From: Setophaga petechia
Taxonomy: Eukaryota > Chordata > Aves > Passeriformes > Parulidae
Reading direction: 5' to 3'
NCBI GenBank assembly: GCA_024362935.1
Contig: JANCRA010000030.1
Span: 4,056,596-4,120,595 of the forward strand
DNA length: 64,000 nucleotides
Position 1 is the first letter of the stretch. Every line of letters starts with the position of its first letter. Shown here piece by piece: positions 62,310-64,000 of the stretch. A program made the position numbers and the translations under genes. The notes under the pieces are model-generated. The model made no database searches. It saw only the letters and a program-made list of their open reading frames with translations, and had not been told where the DNA came from.

Positions 62310-62497
62310 CCACACACACAGCCCGAGCCAGAGCAGCCCGCTTTGTTAGGAGAGAAAAGGACAGGGGACGCGTTTGACACTCTCATTGTGGGGCTGTGAA
62401 TGGCCCTGCGGGACGCGATGCTCGGGGTTTGTTCTGCACATCCCGCTGCTGCAGCCGCTCCGAGAGCCTCGTTAACCCCGGCACGGGGAGGGGGCAG
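62310..62497. promoter_or_regulatory. GC- and CpG-rich patch next to minisatellite
   Basis: By eye about 15 CpGs occur in under 200 bp (for example GGGGACGCGTTTGAC, GGGACGCGATGCTCGGGG, CAGCCGCTCCGAGAGCCTCG). With the adjoining 51-bp repeats it makes the most CpG-dense stretch in the window. It might be a small CpG island or the GC-rich leader of a retroelement; a 109-codon minus frame runs through it without recognisable domains. Confidence 0.4.
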
Positions 62498-62753
62498 CTG
62501 CTCTGCTGCCCAGCCCGGCTGCTGCACAGGTTTGTGTCCAAATTCAAACTGCTCTGCTGCCCGGCCCGGCTGCTGCACAGGTTTGTGTCCAAATTCAAAC
62601 TGCTCCGCTGCCCAGCCCGGCTGCTGCACTGACGAGGTAGACGGGAGACTAGCTCATCCTTTAATGCAGACAAATCTCAGCTTTATTGATTAACAGAATT
62701 ACTTTTATAATCACAATAATAAGGCTCATGCATATTGCAAAACTAAAGCTTAA

Positions 62754-63069
62754 ATTATATATATTATAATATAATATAATATAATATAATATTATATTAT
62801 ATTATATTATATTATATTATATTATATTATATTATATTATATTATATTATATTATATTATATATATTATATATATTATATTATATATATTATATTATATT
62901 ATATTATATTATATTATATTATATTATATTATATTATATATATTATATATATTATATTATATATATTATATTATATTATATTATATTATATTATATATAT
63001 TATATTATATTATATTATATTATATTATATTATATTATATTATATTATAATATATTATATTATATTATA
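62754..63069. repeat. AT microsatellite (ATAAT)n/(ATTAT)n inside LTR
   Basis: About 300 bp of pentanucleotide A/T repeats. A short left part reads ATAAT (62767-62790) and then flips to ATTAT, its reverse complement, for most of the rest, with interruptions of ATATAT. The flip means that the left part can pair with the right part. Confidence 0.97.
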
Positions 63070-63094
63070 GCTGACCTTTTATTGGTCAGCTATA
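63066..63094. repeat. Perfect 11-bp hairpin
   Basis: TATAGCTGACC and GGTCAGCTATA are exact reverse complements around a 7-base spacer TTTTATT. It lies in the LTR between its upstream part and the AT array; on the minus strand the spacer region reads GACCAATAAAAGG. Confidence 0.97.
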
Positions 63095-63327
63095 AAAGTC
63101 AGTCACACTTATTCTCAAGATGTTTGTGGCTTCTTTTTTACCTCCTGTTATCGCATAATTTACAAAACAACTTCTTGCTCAAAGAAACTATGTCTTTGAA
63201 TTAGGCAGCTGCTGTTTTCTTAAATGCTCTTTCTCACGTTACTTTTCCCATGGACAGTGTCTCAGTAAAAAAACTGTCCACACTGCACAGGTTTGTGTCC
63301 AAATTCAAAATATGGGCTGCACTATCC

Positions 63328-63908
63328 TGTTGGGGAATCCCAGCTCTGCAGAGCCCGGGCAGCTGAGAGGTGTTCTAAAAGATTTTATTCTGTTATCAGT
63401 CTCATAGAAGGGTGAGACATAAGAGATGTAAAACTCAACACCATTCTATCAGAAGCCAACCTATTTCCTGGTTAAAATACCTTATAAATGTTTTTCAGTC
63501 TATTACCTTTTGCCACACAATGCTGCTATTACTTCTAACACCAATCACCTATTATTTTAATCACCTATAATCACCTATTATGAGGTCTTGCTACAATGCA
63601 TCTTTCACAGTTCTAATTCTCCAAAATATCTGATTTTTTTTTTTGCAAAGCCATCTTTTGAAACTTGTTTCTAGCTCAATCTGTCTCTCAACAATGTCAT
63701 CTCTATTCCATGGCCTTCCTAGGTCAGCACACCTCGTCTCAGAGTTTGCATACAGGTGTACAAGGCTGTGTGAGCTTTCAGCCAGGTTTTGAGAACCCTT
63801 TACAAATCCAGTTCTCACACCACCCCATGGGCAGATTTACAGTGGATATTATTGCTCCCAACAAGGGGGAGAGAATTATGTATTTGGGTTTATTTTATTA
63901 GAAGGTTA
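63328..63908 (-). mobile_element. Probable LTR, right part uncertain
   Basis: On the minus strand the sequence ends GGGATTCCCCAACA, preceded by CTGCCCGGGCTCTGCAGAGC and by AATAAA (complement at 63384-63389) about 56 bp before the end. This looks like the R-U5 end of a bird LTR. I cannot find its other end or a target-site duplication of GGATAG within the window, and the microsatellite at 63909 may lie in it, so the extent is a guess. No gag or pol frame is seen. Confidence 0.5.
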
Positions 63909-63958
63909 ATTCTATTCTATTCTATTCTATTCTATTCTATTCTATTCTTATCATTATA
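63909..63958 (+). repeat. (ATTCT)10 microsatellite
   Basis: Ten uninterrupted ATTCT units. They are followed by A/T-rich sequence (63959-64000) with TATAATATAATATATATTAT, which runs off the end of the window. Confidence 0.98.
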
Positions 63959-64000
63959 TCATATTATACTGTATAATATAATATATATTATATTATATTA
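63959..64000. repeat. AT-rich low-complexity DNA at window edge
   Basis: Mixed TATAAT/ATATT sequence continuing to the last base; its true extent is unknown. Confidence 0.85.

Larger units (their letters stand above)
62630..63282 (-). mobile_element. Solo LTR, family D
   Basis: Read on the minus strand the element starts TGTGGACAGT and ends ACCTCGTCA. It is flanked by a perfect 6-bp duplication CTGCAC (62624-62629 and 63283-63288), fitting ERVK-type integration. A polyadenylation signal AATAAA (complement at 62682-62687) lies about 52 bp before its 3' end. The middle is an AT microsatellite of about 300 bp, so the 653-bp length is inflated. There is a perfect hairpin at 63066-63094 holding CCAAT on the minus strand. 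No internal proviral sequence. Confidence 0.93.
62498..63309 (+). repeat. 51-bp minisatellite, 3 units, third split by LTR
   Basis: Units are 62498-62548, 62549-62599, and 62600-62629 joined to 63289-63309 (30 + 21 = 51 bp). Each has GCTGCCCAGCCCGGCTGCTG followed by CACAGGTTTGTGTCCAAATTC. The units differ by only a few bases. Because 51 is divisible by three, the minus-strand frame shows a 17-residue repeat (QQPGWAAEQFEFGHKPV). The third unit is interrupted by a 653-bp LTR with a CTGCAC duplication, so the array predates that insertion. Confidence 0.95.

Noticed and set aside
62300..62629. 109-codon minus-strand frame with a 17-residue period as a real protein
   Set aside because: It is explained by a 51-bp minisatellite; without RNA or conservation it cannot be called a gene, so it is kept only as an observation.

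Overview
This window looks like nuclear DNA from a bird, most likely a songbird (passerine). The evidence is the repeat content. There are seven fragments of CR1, the main avian LINE, most of them keeping the typical 3' end with short tandem ATTCTGTG/ATTCTATG-like tails. There are also several solo long terminal repeats (LTRs) of endogenous-retrovirus type that resemble families I know from passerine genomes. I see no operons, no prokaryote-like gene density and no tRNA or rRNA gene. I find no protein-coding gene I can support: the longest open frames (109 to 176 codons) fall in tandem repeats, microsatellites or unremarkable DNA, and none resembles a family I recognise. The window is best read as intergenic or intronic DNA in a gene-poor region.

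Layout. 1-10 kb: mostly unique-looking AT-rich DNA with CR1 pieces at 4.7 and 6.3-6.6 kb. 10.4-13.5 kb: a repeat cluster with LTR family A, a CR1 3' end, an older ERVL-like LTR piece, and a 381-bp solo LTR (family B) inserted in one copy of a locally duplicated sequence. The other copy of that sequence preserves the empty site. 13.5-20 kb: nothing recognisable. 20.0-22.2 kb: a composite tandem-repeat block with four copies of a 190/191-bp unit, a roughly 50-bp doublet, and about 530 bp of degenerate TTTTAGGG-like DNA. 22-34 kb: mostly unique, with one minus-strand LTR (family C) at 26.5 kb. 34.1-34.8 kb: a CpG-richer island with a perfect 24-bp palindrome, followed by a candidate enhancer-like segment. 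38.6, 40.1, 41.5, 43.2 and 44.6 kb: a second family-B LTR, the longest CR1, a pure (GGAGA)41 array, a cluster of AT-rich hairpins, and a second family-A LTR. 47.9-48.5 kb: a third family-B LTR, abutted on both sides by 98-bp direct repeats. 49.7-60.6 kb: old CR1 pieces, a pyrimidine-rich minisatellite, a 46-nt candidate exon with strong splice-site consensus, a second family-C LTR and a CpG-containing candidate regulatory segment. 62.3 kb to the end: a GC/CpG-rich patch with a 51-bp minisatellite whose third unit is split by a 653-bp LTR (family D), which itself carries a 300-bp AT microsatellite; then another probable LTR and an (ATTCT)10 array.

The strongest observations are structural. They are the exact 98-bp direct repeats flanking one solo LTR, the internal empty-site paralogue for another, the minisatellite split by an LTR with a clean 6-bp target-site duplication, the 190/191-bp tandem array and the AT-rich foldback cluster. 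All family names rest on recognition by eye and on general knowledge of avian repeats, not on a database search.
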